Shown here piece by piece: positions 41,749 through 51,633 of a stretch of 64,000 nucleotides of DNA. The DNA lies in NCBI GenBank assembly GCA_016713785.1, contig JADJOM010000003.1:310001-374000 (forward strand), in the 5' to 3' direction. A program made the position numbers and the translations under genes. The stretch's first letter is position 1. Every line of letters begins with the position of its first letter. This DNA is from Gemmatimonadota bacterium (GTDB lineage Bacteria > Gemmatimonadota > Gemmatimonadetes > Gemmatimonadales > GWC2-71-9). The notes under the pieces were generated by a model. The model saw nothing but the letters and a program-made list of their open reading frames with translations. It searched no databases and was not told the origin of the DNA.

Positions 41749-42809
41749 ATGCCGCTTGCCACCCTGCCTATCTCCAATCGCCGCATCCGGTTCGGTCTGG
41801 TCGGCTGCGGCCGGATCGCGGACAAGCACTTCGAGGCGCTGGCCCGGCACCAGGAGCGGGCGGAGCTGGTGGCGGTGTGCGACACCGACCCCGGCGCGCT
41901 GGCCGGCGCGATGGCGCGCACGGGGTCCCGGGGTTCACATCGCTGGAGGCGCTGCTGGCGCAGTCGAACGCCGACGTGATCGTGCTGGCGACGCCCTCGG
42001 GGATGCACGCGGCGCAGACGATCCAGGCGGCGGAGGCGGGGCGGCACGTGGTGACCGAGAAGCCGATGGCCACGCGGTGGCACGACGGCAAGGCGATGGT
42101 GGCCGCCTGCGACAAGGCGGGGGTGAGCCTGTTCGTGGTGAAGCAGAACCGGCAGAACGCGACGATCCAGCTGCTCAAGCGGGCGATCGAGCGGCGCCGC
42201 TTCGGCCGGATCTACATGGTGAGCGTGAACGTCTTCTGGAGCCGGCCGCAGGAGTACTACGACAGCGCGCCGTGGCGGGGGACGTGGGAGTTCGACGGCG
42301 GCGCCTTCATGAACCAGGCGAGCCACTACGTGGACCTGCTCGACTGGCTGGTGGGGCCGGTGGAGAGCGTGCACGCCTTCACGGCCACGCTGGCGCGGCA
42401 CATCGAGGTGGAGGACACCGGGGTGGCGTCGGTGCGGTGGCGGAGCGGGGCGCTGGGCTCGGTGAGCGTGACGATGCTGGCGCACCAGAAGAACTTCGAG
42501 GGCTCGCTCACGGTGCTCGGGGAGAAGGGCACGGTGCGGATCGGCGGGGTGGCGGTCAACGAGATCCAGGCGTGGGAGTTCGCCGAGCCGGACCCCGACG
42601 ACGCCACCATCCGGGACGCGAGCTACCAGACGACGTCGGTGTACGGCTACGGGCACCCGGTGTACTACGACAACGTGATCCGGGCGCTGCGGGGCGAGGC
42701 CCGGGCGGAGACCGACGGGCGCGAGGGGCTGCGCTCGCTGGAGCTGCTGGTCGGGATCTACCTTTCGGCGCGCGATGGGCGGACCGTCGGATTGCCGCTG
42801 GAGTTGTAG
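41749..42809 (+). CDS. wbpB: Gfo/Idh/MocA oxidoreductase, WbpB/WlbA-like, frameshifted
   Basis: NAD-dependent oxidoreductase resembling the 3-dehydrogenases acting on UDP-N-acetylglucosaminuronate in di-N-acetylated uronic acid synthesis. Motifs: RFGLVGCGRIADKH (cofactor), VTEKPMATRWHDG with the catalytic EKP, KQNRQNATIQLLKRAI and FDGGAFMNQASHYVDLLDW, typical of WbpB/WlbA. The GGGG run 41922-41925 lacks one G: with it the frame joins ARTGVPGFTSLEALLAQ. Corrected length is about 353 residues. It fits directly after the WbpA-like step; the aminotransferase and acetyltransferase of the full pathway are not in the window. Confidence 0.85.
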
Positions 42810-42814
42810 GCTGG

Positions 42815-44389
42815 ATGCTCCTCTATGCGGGGTTGGTCCTCCTCCAGGCGCTTCTTCCTGCACCCCCGAGCCCAGAGCCGAGCCTGGCGGACTCTGCCGT
42901 GGCCGAGCAGGCGCTGTCGGCATGGCGGACCATCGGCCGGGCACGGCTTGCCACCTGGGGCGGAATCACCGCGGCAGGATCCGGTGAGTGGCGAGTCGAC
43001 TCAACCTGGGCCGGTGTGGCCGACGCGGCTGCCGAAGCCTACGACCTCGAGCCGGTCCTGCGCGGCGTCCTGGGATTGGCCCACGCAACCCGGAGCCGGG
43101 AGTTGCTCGATGAGGTGAGCGGCTTCTACCTCGCCTACCTCGCCCGCTTCACCCGGGTGGGCGACGTTCAACGCCTCGCGGTGCCCTTTGCACGGAAGAG
43201 CAGGAGCCTACCACAGGGGGAGGCGGGGGCCAGAACCTTGCTCTGGCAGGATCGCGCGGGCGCCCCCGCCGTGCCATCCGAGTGTGCCCTCTGCAATGCG
43301 CAAGCGCTTCATCCCGCCGCTCGCCTCGTCCGTCTGATCGCCACCTTGCCCGCGGCGGACCGCACGGCGACCATGCGGGAATTCCTCGTCGAATATGGTC
43401 CCCTCTTGGTCCATGAGCACCTGCTGCGCCTGGCCTTCGGGACGGAGTGGAACACCGACGTCGTCGCGGGACTGAATCGCCGCCGCGTTCCCGGCTGGGA
43501 ACAGTTGAATGGGGGGTTCCATCCCACTGGGCCGCGCTTTCACGTGGCGCTCCATGACACCGACCTCTGGCTGATCGCCACGGCCGCCGAGCTCCTCGAG
43601 GCATTCCGTCTGGACTCTACACTGCTGCCGTCGGCGGCTGCTCGGGATTCCCTGCTCCGGCTGGTGCGGGCGGGCACCACGCGCCTTCGCGAGTCGACCC
43701 AGCTCCATGGAGGGCCGGTGCCGTGCACTGGTCCGGCCTGCACCACCCAGCGATTGGGGTATTTCGAGGGGGATTTCGATGCCCACCCCGACATGGCCTA
43801 CGCGGGCTATGCCGAACGGGCCTTCCCGACGGTCAGCGACCGAGCGCCGCCGACCGGCGGGAGCTGGGATGTGTCCCACGTGCACCGCCTTCCTGTACTG
43901 CTTCGTTCGCTCTGGGATGCGCGGCGGGCCACCAGAGTCGGGTTCCCGGATGCAGGCGTGCTCAGGCTGACCACTGCGCAGTACTTGCAACGGGCCTTCC
44001 AGGGCGACCTCGCGCACCCCCAGTTCAATAACTATTTCGATGGCGGGAATGGCTGGTACCGGGTCCGCTATGGGGGCCGGCCAGACTGGGGATACCCGCC
44101 ATCGGAGGGATGTGATTCGCGCACCGAGAATCGCCCATGCCTGGCGCGTGGGGCAGTCCTCGGCTGGGGGCTGCTCGGGTTCGCGGACCCCGCGATCCCG
44201 GAACTCGGTCGGGCGCTGTTCCGCTTGGCCATGGGAGCCACCCCTGATGCCCGGGCCTTCCGGGCGAGGACCTATGTCGTCCACGGGGATGGGTTCGTCT
44301 GGGCCAACCCTGCCGATGCCCCGGGGCCCCGGTCCATCCTGCTCCTGGAACTTGCGGGGGAGTACCTGGATGGGGCGCATGCCGATTGA
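42815..44389 (+). CDS. exported hypothetical protein of the polysaccharide locus
   Basis: A 524-residue protein that begins with a hydrophobic segment (MLLYAGLVLLQALLPAPPSP) acting as a signal peptide or anchor. The rest is helical with scattered aromatic motifs such as NYFDGGNGWYRVRYGG and GSWDVSHVHRLPVLLRSLWD; this pattern recalls alpha/alpha-toroid glycan-active enzymes, but I cannot name a family. A Cys pair in SECALCNAQ and more Cys (PCTGPACTT; CDSRTENRPCL) suggest disulphides outside the cytoplasm. It starts five bases after the wbpB-like stop and overlaps the flippase start by 11 bases. A glycan-modifying or degrading role is inferred from context. Confidence 0.7.
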   Translation: MLLYAGLVLLQALLPAPPSPEPSLADSAVAEQALSAWRTIGRARLATWGGITAAGSGEWRVDSTWAGVADAAAEAYDLEPVLRGVLGLAHATRSRELLDEVSGFYLAYLARFTRVGDVQRLAVPFARKSRSLPQGEAGARTLLWQDRAGAPAVPSECALCNAQALHPAARLVRLIATLPAADRTATMREFLVEYGPLLVHEHLLRLAFGTEWNTDVVAGLNRRRVPGWEQLNGGFHPTGPRFHVALHDTDLWLIATAAELLEAFRLDSTLLPSAAARDSLLRLVRAGTTRLRESTQLHGGPVPCTGPACTTQRLGYFEGDFDAHPDMAYAGYAERAFPTVSDRAPPTGGSWDVSHVHRLPVLLRSLWDARRATRVGFPDAGVLRLTTAQYLQRAFQGDLAHPQFNNYFDGGNGWYRVRYGGRPDWGYPPSEGCDSRTENRPCLARGAVLGWGLLGFADPAIPELGRALFRLAMGATPDARAFRARTYVVHGDGFVWANPADAPGPRSILLLELAGEYLDGAHAD

Positions 44390-45896
44390 CGCGAGCCCGG
44401 CTGCGCCGCGGGTCCGGGTAAGTCCCTTCATCCGGGACATCGGGTCGGCCGCGTTGGCGTCGCTGGCGACGATGGCGGCCTTGGTTCTCGTGACCCGCTG
44501 GCTGGCAGAGGGGCTTGGCCCGGACAGCTTCGGTGCGTGGGGGCTGTCCCGCCGACTGTTCTCCTCGATCACCGTCTTCTCGACGATGCCGTTCGGGATC
44601 GCGATCGCGCGGGACCTGGCCCGCGAGCCATCGCCCAGCGGGCGGGCAGCGATCCGGGCGGCCGCCACCGGGCTGGTGGTCATCCCGAACGTGGCGCTTC
44701 TGCTCATCGGCTTCTCGGCACGCGGGCCGCTCGCGGCGGTTCTCTTCAATGACGCGGCGCGCGTCCCCCTCCTGATGGCCAGCCTGGTCAGTGTGGTGGG
44801 GCTGTCCTGCTACACAGTGGTCTTCGCTTGGTACCGGGGAACGGAGCAAATTCGCCGAGGCAACTTGTGGCAGGTGGTCGTCCTCGGGGCGGGCCCGGCG
44901 CTGATTGCATACCTGCTCCGGCACTCCGGAGACCCGGCCAGCATCGTACTATGGACCGGTGCGGTGACCTTTCTCGCGGGGGTGCCGCTCGCCTACTGGC
45001 TCGTCCAGGCGCTCCGGGCGCCGGTCCTGTCCGCGGATGTGCTGGACCGGGCCCGCCTCCTTGCCCGGTATGCGCTGCCTCGCATCCCCGGCGGGTTGGC
45101 CTTCGGCGGACTCATGGCGCTGGGGCCATTTCTTGCCCCCTACCTCGGTTCCCTGCGTGAGGCCGGGTACCTCATCGCTGGGCAATCCGCGATGCGGGTA
45201 GTGGAGGGAGGGACGGCGGCCTTCGGGCTGGTCGTGCTTCCACGACTCTCCAGCCTGCAGGCGACCAGCTCGGCGGCATACCTGCGTGAGCGGGTCACGG
45301 ATGTGGTCAGCGTCGCGCTGCACCTGGGCCTGTTTGCCAGCGGCGCACTTCTGGTCTGGTCCCGCGAGGTGGTCCTGGTCTGGCTCGGGCCGGCCTACCT
45401 CCCTGCCGTCGCCAGCATCCGCCTGCTTCTGCTCGCCGTCAGCCCCTACTTGGTCTATTCCCTGCTGCGCTCCGTGATCGATGCGCTGGAGGAGCGCGCT
45501 ATCAACATGCGGAACCTCTTCCTGGCGCTCGGGATCGGCCTGCTGGCTTCCGGCGGGGCGGCGCTCCTCGGGCTGGGGGTGGAGGGACTGGCCGGGGCGA
45601 CCACCCTGGCCTTCTTCGGGCTCGGGATCGCGACCTGGCGATTCCTCCACAGCTCGCTGTCGCTCGCGGGGCACGACCTGGACCTGGCACGCGCCGGCGC
45701 CCTGACGGCGATCATCCTGCTGGTCATCGCAATTATCCGGGCCTTGCTGGTCCCGCACCTTTCGCCGACGGCACTCCTCGGAGTGGGAGTCCTCCTCGAG
45801 GGTGCCGGACTCGCTGCGTACCTCTGGTTGCTCCGACGGGCGGGGACGCGGTGGCTGATCCATTTGGAGAGGCGGATCGCGTGGCGACGGGGGTGA
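44379..45896 (+). CDS. wzx: oligosaccharide flippase (Wzx-like)
   Basis: A 505-residue integral membrane protein with about 12-14 hydrophobic segments, of the polysaccharide transporter/MATE-like type that flips undecaprenyl-linked repeat units. The start shows FIRDIGSAALASLATMAALV and VTRWLAEGLGPDSFGAWGL, usual for the family; later LPRIPGGLAFGGLMALGPFL. ATG 44379 overlaps the preceding gene. It is followed by a polymerase-like gene, the expected companion of a Wzx/Wzy pathway. Confidence 0.85.
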   Translation: MPIDASPAAPRVRVSPFIRDIGSAALASLATMAALVLVTRWLAEGLGPDSFGAWGLSRRLFSSITVFSTMPFGIAIARDLAREPSPSGRAAIRAAATGLVVIPNVALLLIGFSARGPLAAVLFNDAARVPLLMASLVSVVGLSCYTVVFAWYRGTEQIRRGNLWQVVVLGAGPALIAYLLRHSGDPASIVLWTGAVTFLAGVPLAYWLVQALRAPVLSADVLDRARLLARYALPRIPGGLAFGGLMALGPFLAPYLGSLREAGYLIAGQSAMRVVEGGTAAFGLVVLPRLSSLQATSSAAYLRERVTDVVSVALHLGLFASGALLVWSREVVLVWLGPAYLPAVASIRLLLLAVSPYLVYSLLRSVIDALEERAINMRNLFLALGIGLLASGGAALLGLGVEGLAGATTLAFFGLGIATWRFLHSSLSLAGHDLDLARAGALTAIILLVIAIIRALLVPHLSPTALLGVGVLLEGAGLAAYLWLLRRAGTRWLIHLERRIAWRRG

Positions 45897-47308
45897 CGGC
45901 CGTCCGGGCCCCACAGGCCCTTGAACTCCTGGCCGCGGTCGGCGGAGGAGTCACCGTGGCCTGGGCCGTCGGCCGATGGGTGGACGACCGGGTGTTGCTG
46001 TTCGTCCTGGCCGTCGTCACGGCGGGCGTAATGATGCAGTCGATGTGCCGGGTGCTTGATATCCGCCGGATCACCATCCCGGGGTTCTGGTTCCTCACCT
46101 ACCTCGCACTCGTAGGGCTGCCGGCGCTTGCCGCCAGCTACGCCTTCCCCCCCGCGCTCGCCCACACAGTTCTCGGCGCCATCCTGGCGACCCTCTTCAC
46201 CGTGCCCCTCGGGATGAAGCTCGCCAACGTGGCGACCCGGTTCCGGCACGAGGAGATCGCGCGGTTCTACAAGCGGCCGGTGGTGCCGACGGGCGACACC
46301 CCCCGGGTCACGGCGGCGTTTCTCATCCTCCTCGGCATCGCCTGCTGCTTCGCCACGGGGTACCTGGTCGAGGCTCCGGCGCTGCCGCTGGTCAGCCTGG
46401 TGACCGGCGACGCGAGTGGCAGCGAGCTGCTTCTGCTGCGAGAAGATGCCTTCAAGCTGCTCCAGTCGCCCTTCCAGTACGCCTACACCGTGGTACGCGC
46501 GGTGCTCTTCCCAATCCTGGTGGCCGTCTCCCTGGCCCAGGCGCTGGCCACGCGCCGCCGGCTCTGGTACCTCCTGGCCGGCGTCACGAGCATCATCGGA
46601 CTCTCCTACGCCAGCCTTGCGATTGCCAAGGCGCCCCCGGCGATCATCCTGCTGGTCGGGTTCCTGCTCGTTTACGTCTACCGGGCCGGGCGCCTTCCGG
46701 TGACGGCGGTCCTCGGTGCGGCAGCGGTGGTACTGGCATTCCCGGTCTTCGTCATCCTCGGCCTGAGCCGCGGAACCGGGACCGACGTCTGGGTCGTCCT
46801 GGCGGCGCTATTCCGGCGGTTGTTCATCCTGCCGGGCGAAATCCTGCACGTCTACTTCGAGATCTTTCCCGCCCATCACCCGTACCTCCATGGCGCGAGT
46901 GTCGGCCGCCTGGCCTGGGTGCAGGGTGTCGCGCCGTTTGACTTGGGCAACTACGTTTTCCTCTACATGTACCCCGATGGGATGATCACTGGCGGGGCGC
47001 CGGCGGCGTTCCCGGGGCCATTGAACGCCGACTTCGGCCCGCTCGGGGTAGTCCTCGGCGGCATCATCGCCGGATTCCTCATGCAGGTCGCGCAGGTCTA
47101 CCTCTGCCGTCGCGTCAAGTCTCCCGTGACGGTAGGGGTCTTCGCCTACATGGTCTTCGCCTTTGCGCAGGTCAATCTCACGGCCCTTACGACCGTCCTG
47201 CTGAGCGGCGGGGTGGTTTTCGGCCTGGGAATTCTCCTGGCCAACGATGCCCTCGAGGCACTCCTTGGCGTCGACATTCGGACGCTTTCGCCGACTTCTC
47301 CCGCATGA
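45881..47308 (+). CDS. wzy: O-antigen/oligosaccharide polymerase (Wzy-like)
   Basis: About 475 residues with ten or more membrane segments and a large loop near RGTGTDVWVVLAALFRRLF and HVYFEIFPAHHPYLHG, resembling repeat-unit polymerases such as the WzyE/oligosaccharide repeat unit type. GTG 45881 is favoured because GGAGAGG at 45866-45872 lies eight bases upstream; GTG 45893, overlapping the flippase stop, is an alternative. Sequence similarity between Wzy proteins is low, so topology and neighbours carry most of the weight. The stop overlaps the next ATG. Confidence 0.75.
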   Translation: MATGVTAVRAPQALELLAAVGGGVTVAWAVGRWVDDRVLLFVLAVVTAGVMMQSMCRVLDIRRITIPGFWFLTYLALVGLPALAASYAFPPALAHTVLGAILATLFTVPLGMKLANVATRFRHEEIARFYKRPVVPTGDTPRVTAAFLILLGIACCFATGYLVEAPALPLVSLVTGDASGSELLLLREDAFKLLQSPFQYAYTVVRAVLFPILVAVSLAQALATRRRLWYLLAGVTSIIGLSYASLAIAKAPPAIILLVGFLLVYVYRAGRLPVTAVLGAAAVVLAFPVFVILGLSRGTGTDVWVVLAALFRRLFILPGEILHVYFEIFPAHHPYLHGASVGRLAWVQGVAPFDLGNYVFLYMYPDGMITGGAPAAFPGPLNADFGPLGVVLGGIIAGFLMQVAQVYLCRRVKSPVTVGVFAYMVFAFAQVNLTALTTVLLSGGVVFGLGILLANDALEALLGVDIRTLSPTSPA

Positions 47309-48423
47309 TGCTGCGCATCGCGATCCTGACCTCGGTACACGCCCCGTTCGACACCCGGATCTTCCAGAAGGAGGCGCGGTCACTCGCCCGCGCGGGCCAC
47401 GAAGTTCACCTATTCGCGCCCCACGATCGCGACGAGCGGCGGGATGGCGTCTTCGTCCACGGGCTGGGTCGCCCAAGGAACCGGATCGTGCGGATGGTGC
47501 GCATGCCACTGCAGTTGTTCGCGGCGGCCGTCCGCTCGCGCGCTCAAGTCTGTCATTTCCACGATCCGGAACTGCTGTTCGTGGGCCTGGCGCTGAAGCT
47601 TCTCGGCCGCCGCGTCGTCTACGACGTCCACGAGGACGTGCCCAAGGACCTGCGGGCCAAGCCGTACCTGCCCAGGTGGGCACGCCCGGGCATCAGCGTG
47701 GTCGTGGGAGCCCTTCAGCGCCGGATCGCCCGCCTGCTTGACCGGGTCGTGGTGGCGCGCGAAGACCTCCTGGCGGCGTTCCAGGGACATCCGGGGCTGG
47801 TGCTAGTCCGGAACTTCCCGATCCTCGAGATGTTCGCCCAGGGCGGCCGCCCGACCGATGGTTCTGGACCACCCCGCTTGGTATATGTCGGCGGGCTGAC
47901 GCCGATCCGTGGAGTCGTGGAAATGATCGCCGCACTTTCCCTCCTCCCGGCGGGGCTCGAGGGCGTACGGCTCGCGATCTATGGGCGGTTCTCGGCGGGG
48001 CTCCAGGCGCGCTGTGAAGCTCTCCCGGGCTGGAGCCGGGTGGACTATCACGGGGAGGTCGCCTACGCGCGCGTGGTCGATGGCCTGGCGGCGGCGGACG
48101 TTGGAGTCGTCTGCTTCCTGCCGGTCCCGAACAACGTAAATTCCGGGCCGACCAAGCTGTTCGAGTACATGGCGGCGGGTCTGGCGGTCATCGCCAGCGA
48201 CTTCCCGATGTGGCGTGAGGTGGTGGACGGGGCGGCCTGCGGGCTCTGCGTCGACCCCGCAGAGCCGGCCCAGATTGCCTCGGCGATCGTGCAGCTGGCG
48301 GCGGACCGGTCGGGTACCGCCGAGATGGGGCGGCGAGGACGGACCGCCGCGGTGGAGCGTTACAGCTGGGAGGCCGAGGCCACGCGCCTTATCGCGATGT
48401 ACGGAGCGATGGATGCTGGCTGA
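47305..48423 (+). CDS. GT4-family glycosyltransferase
   Basis: A 372-residue GT-B glycosyltransferase. N-terminal LRIAILTSVHAPFDTRIFQK and CHFHDPELLFVGLALKLLG, then VVYDVHEDVPKDL; in the C-terminal domain LVYVGGLTPIRGVVEMI and the donor-site region NSGPTKLFEYMAAGLAVIAS with the E-x7-E-like pattern. It resembles capsule glycosyltransferases that begin with DTRIFQKEARSL. ATG overlaps the polymerase stop. Donor and acceptor sugars are unknown. Confidence 0.87.
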   Translation: MMLRIAILTSVHAPFDTRIFQKEARSLARAGHEVHLFAPHDRDERRDGVFVHGLGRPRNRIVRMVRMPLQLFAAAVRSRAQVCHFHDPELLFVGLALKLLGRRVVYDVHEDVPKDLRAKPYLPRWARPGISVVVGALQRRIARLLDRVVVAREDLLAAFQGHPGLVLVRNFPILEMFAQGGRPTDGSGPPRLVYVGGLTPIRGVVEMIAALSLLPAGLEGVRLAIYGRFSAGLQARCEALPGWSRVDYHGEVAYARVVDGLAAADVGVVCFLPVPNNVNSGPTKLFEYMAAGLAVIASDFPMWREVVDGAACGLCVDPAEPAQIASAIVQLAADRSGTAEMGRRGRTAAVERYSWEAEATRLIAMYGAMDAG

Positions 48424-50419
48424 GCCCCTGCGGAGGCGCGTCACCGCGGACCTGCGGCTGCTCTGGCCCCGGCTGGTGGAGCGGCCGCTCTGGCGCTGGT
48501 GGTGGGGCGCCCGCCTGCCGGATACGGCCGCCGTTGCTGCGGAGGTCGTCGAGCTGCCTTCCCCCCTGCTGCCGCTGGGGTCGTACGGGGGAGGGGCGAG
48601 GGGTGACCGGGTCCCAGCCGGGGCAGATGTCCGCCGGGCGGCAGAGGAGGTCTTGCAGGCGCGGTTCGAGGTGTTCGGGCAGGTTCACGATCTGGGACGG
48701 CCGATTGACTGGCACACGGACTGGACCACCGGACGGGGCTGGCCGCTGGACCTCGCATGGACGATCAACTACACGAATATGGGTGAGTCCTCCGACGTGA
48801 AGGTGCCGTGGGAGGTCTCCCGGTGTCATTGGATGACTTGGCTCGGGCTGGCGTGGCGGGAGAGTGGCGAGGCACGATTCCGCGACGGATTCGTGGAGCT
48901 GGCCGGCGAATGGCTGGACGCGAACCCCGTGGGACGTGGGATCCACTGGGCGTGCCAGATGGAGGTCGCGATCCGGGCGGTGAACTGGATCGCCGCGTAC
49001 GGATTGTTCGCCGAGGCACCCGGGATTCCGAGGGGCTTCTGGTCCCGGTACGTCGCCACGTTGCGCTGGCATGCGCGCTTCATTCGGGGTAATCTCGAGG
49101 TCGGGCGTCGCTCCAACAACCACTATCTCGCGGATGCTTGTGGGCTGTTCCTGACCGGACTCTTCTTCCAGGGGACCTGGGAGGGGCGACGATGGGCCGC
49201 CTGCGGCCAGCGCATCCTCGAGCAACAGGCACGGTGGCAGGTGCACCCAGATGGTGTCCACTTCGAGAAGTCTATCAGCTACCACCGCCTGGTCACGGAG
49301 ATGCTGCTGGTGGCCCTGGCGTGTGGCGATCAGGCCGGCCGGCCATTCTCCCGGGGGTACCGGGAGCGGGTGCGCGGCATGCTGAGATTCATGGAGGCCT
49401 ACAGTCGCGAGGACGGGACGACGCCGCTCTTCAGCGACTCCGACGACGGGCGACTTCTACGGTTCACTGTCGCGGAGGCTCCCACGGATCACCGCGGGAC
49501 CCTTCAGGTGGGAAGTACGGTCTTTGCAGACCCCTCCCTCCGCCGCGGTGTGGAATGTCACCCCGATGTCTACTGGTTGCTCGGGTGCGGGGGAGTGAAC
49601 CGGTGGAGGCAGCTGGGCACCGATCGACCAGGTATCCGTTCCGCGAGCTTCCCCAGGGGGGGCTACCACGTGCTCCGCACCGCGTCTGCCCATTTCATGA
49701 TGGACGCTGGGCCCATCGGCTTCGATGGAGGTGCGGGGCACGGACACAATGACACGCTGAGCTTCGAGTTGGCGGCCGGACAGGACACCTTCATCGTGGA
49801 CTCGGGGACCTACTGCTACACCAGCGACCCCGACACACACCGCGAACTGGCGCGTGGACGCGCGCACAACACGATCGAAGTTGATGGCCAAGAGATGGCG
49901 GTGATCGTAGGCCTGTGGCGCATCGCGAGCGATGGTACCCGGCCGCGGCTAGTGCAGATCCGGCTTGGCGGCGCGGAGGAACAGATTACCGCCGAGCATC
50001 AAGGCTACCGGCGACTGGCGGGGGACATCATTCACCGGCGGGACGTGCGCTTCGCGCGGGCCGAGCATCGCTGGCTGGTGACCGATACGGTGCGGGGGAC
50101 GGGTCGGCACCGCCTCGTGTGGTCTCTCCACCTGCATCCCGATGTGGAGATCGGGGCCCGGGACCCTGACCGTGTGGTGCTGGAAGGGAGTTCCGGCCGG
50201 CTGGTGGTGGACTTGCCGGGGTCATTCACCGAGACGGCAGGCTGGTACGCCCCGCGGTATCGGTTCCGTCGACGCGCGCCGGTGCTGGAAGTTGTCCTGG
50301 AGGGGGTGGCGCTGCCCCGACGACTGGATTGGCAGCTCCAGTGGTATCCGAATGAGGGCACCCCGGTCACCCCCATGAGGGTGGGGGCGGCTTGCCGGGC
50401 GATCCCGGATCACCGATGA
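48413..50419 (+). CDS. heparinase II/III family protein
   Basis: A 668-residue protein of the alginate lyase/heparinase II/III type. The helical N-terminal domain has DWHTDWTTGRGWPLDLAW, RSNNHYLADACGLF and VHFEKSISYHRLVTEM; the C-terminal heparinase domain has PIGFDGGAGHGHNDTLSFEL, DSGTYCYTSDPDTHRELARG and HNTIEVDGQEM, matching the conserved His/Tyr region. No signal peptide is evident from ATG 48413, which overlaps the glycosyltransferase stop by 11 bases. Such genes are frequent in exopolysaccharide clusters and may trim or modify uronate-containing chains. Its end overlaps the convergent wzz by 10 bases. Confidence 0.85.
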   Translation: MLAEPLRRRVTADLRLLWPRLVERPLWRWWWGARLPDTAAVAAEVVELPSPLLPLGSYGGGARGDRVPAGADVRRAAEEVLQARFEVFGQVHDLGRPIDWHTDWTTGRGWPLDLAWTINYTNMGESSDVKVPWEVSRCHWMTWLGLAWRESGEARFRDGFVELAGEWLDANPVGRGIHWACQMEVAIRAVNWIAAYGLFAEAPGIPRGFWSRYVATLRWHARFIRGNLEVGRRSNNHYLADACGLFLTGLFFQGTWEGRRWAACGQRILEQQARWQVHPDGVHFEKSISYHRLVTEMLLVALACGDQAGRPFSRGYRERVRGMLRFMEAYSREDGTTPLFSDSDDGRLLRFTVAEAPTDHRGTLQVGSTVFADPSLRRGVECHPDVYWLLGCGGVNRWRQLGTDRPGIRSASFPRGGYHVLRTASAHFMMDAGPIGFDGGAGHGHNDTLSFELAAGQDTFIVDSGTYCYTSDPDTHRELARGRAHNTIEVDGQEMAVIVGLWRIASDGTRPRLVQIRLGGAEEQITAEHQGYRRLAGDIIHRRDVRFARAEHRWLVTDTVRGTGRHRLVWSLHLHPDVEIGARDPDRVVLEGSSGRLVVDLPGSFTETAGWYAPRYRFRRRAPVLEVVLEGVALPRRLDWQLQWYPNEGTPVTPMRVGAACRAIPDHR

Positions 50420-51447
50420 ACTGAGGCCCTCCAGGCACCTGCCAGCGAAGCGAACGACGCAGGTTCGCGCCGCCGGAGCTCCGACAGGTAGGCGCGGACG
50501 AGGATACCGCCGACCGCGAGGAAGAGGCTTGCCAGCGCCGCCAGGATGGCGAACCTGACGCGGTGCGGCCCGCTCGGGATCATGGGAGGGGTGGGTGCGT
50601 CGATGACGGTGATGACGGGTGTATCATTGATCTCCTGAATCCGGGCTGTCTCGAATTCACGCCTCAGCGTCAGGTAGACCTCCTGCCGCACCTGGACTTG
50701 GCGCTGGATCTGGTCGTATTCGAAGCGGAGCGCGGGTGCGGTGTAGTCGCGATTCCGGGAGAGGAAATCCCGGAGCCCTCCCTCCGAGGCTCGCAGGTCC
50801 GCTTCAGCTTACTGAAGCCGCCCCTCCACGAACATCCGTTGGCCGTGGGCCTGGGTCAGGCGTCGCTCGAGGTTGAACCCGTTGATCAGGTCCACGTAGC
50901 GCGACGCCACGGCCGCCGCCAACAGGGGATCTCCGGCGGTGACGCGGAGGTCGACGGTGCCAGTCTGGCGGTCCGTGGAGGCCTGCACCATTTCGGCCAG
51001 CTTGTCCCGGCCGTCAGACAGGCGTGCGGCAAGGGGGGCCTCCTCGGGGACGATCAGGTCAATCAGCGCCGCGCTGTCTGCGGTGGACCCCGGTCTGGGG
51101 AATGGAGAACGCAGGACGCTGTCGCGGAGTTCGCGACTGTTGACGAGTTGCGCGTAGAATTGGGGGCTATCCGAGAGGTTGCCGGCAGCGAAGCTAATTC
51201 CGAACTGGCCGGCCAGGGCCCCGAGTCCGGAGGGAAGGGAGGACTGGCTGCTCTTGGCCTGGATGAACACCGCCTCGGCCGTGTACTCGACGGGCATCAG
51301 CAACGACACCCCGAGCGCGAGGATTGCCGCAAGCGGGGGCGTCAGGACGAGGAGACGGCGATTCGCCAGCAGGAGGGCGAGGTAGTCAAACACAGTCGGT
51401 GGGCTCGCCGGGTCCGACTCCGGGGGGCCATTGTACCTGTCGGGCAT
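50410..51447 (-). pseudogene. wzz: Wzz-type chain-length determinant with internal TAA
   Basis: A polysaccharide co-polymerase: a first membrane helix near residues 32-51 (after FDYLALLLANRRL), a periplasmic part with YTAEAVFIQAKSSQSSL and helical arms (GQRMFVEGRLQ), and a C-terminal PPMIPSGPHR with the second membrane helix. An in-frame TAA at 50811-50809 follows GRLQ; beyond it the same frame continues AEADLRASEGG to VYLTLRREFETARIQEIND. So this is a nonsense change (CAA to TAA is one base), not an indel as elsewhere. Without it the protein would be 345 residues. Either the gene is truncated or the base is an error. It lies convergent to the heparinase-like gene. Confidence 0.8.
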
Positions 51448-51633
51448 TGGCAGCGCGCGGCTCCGGGAGTGCGTTCGCCACCAAGATAGCCACCAATCCT
51501 CCTGCTGCGCCATCCGGTGGGCGACACGGGGCAGGCGCCAGAGGCTCCCGCCGACTTGCGGCGTACCACTCGCGGCACCCGGGTCGGGGTGGGTGGATGC
51601 GTCAGGGACTGGCCACGATAACACGGGCGTGCC
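51448..51633. promoter_or_regulatory. divergent gap between wzz and a glycosyltransferase gene
   Basis: These 186 bases should contain promoters for both directions. GATAAC at about 51616, 12 bases before ATG 51634, could be a -10 box; nothing firmer is visible. Confidence 0.3.
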
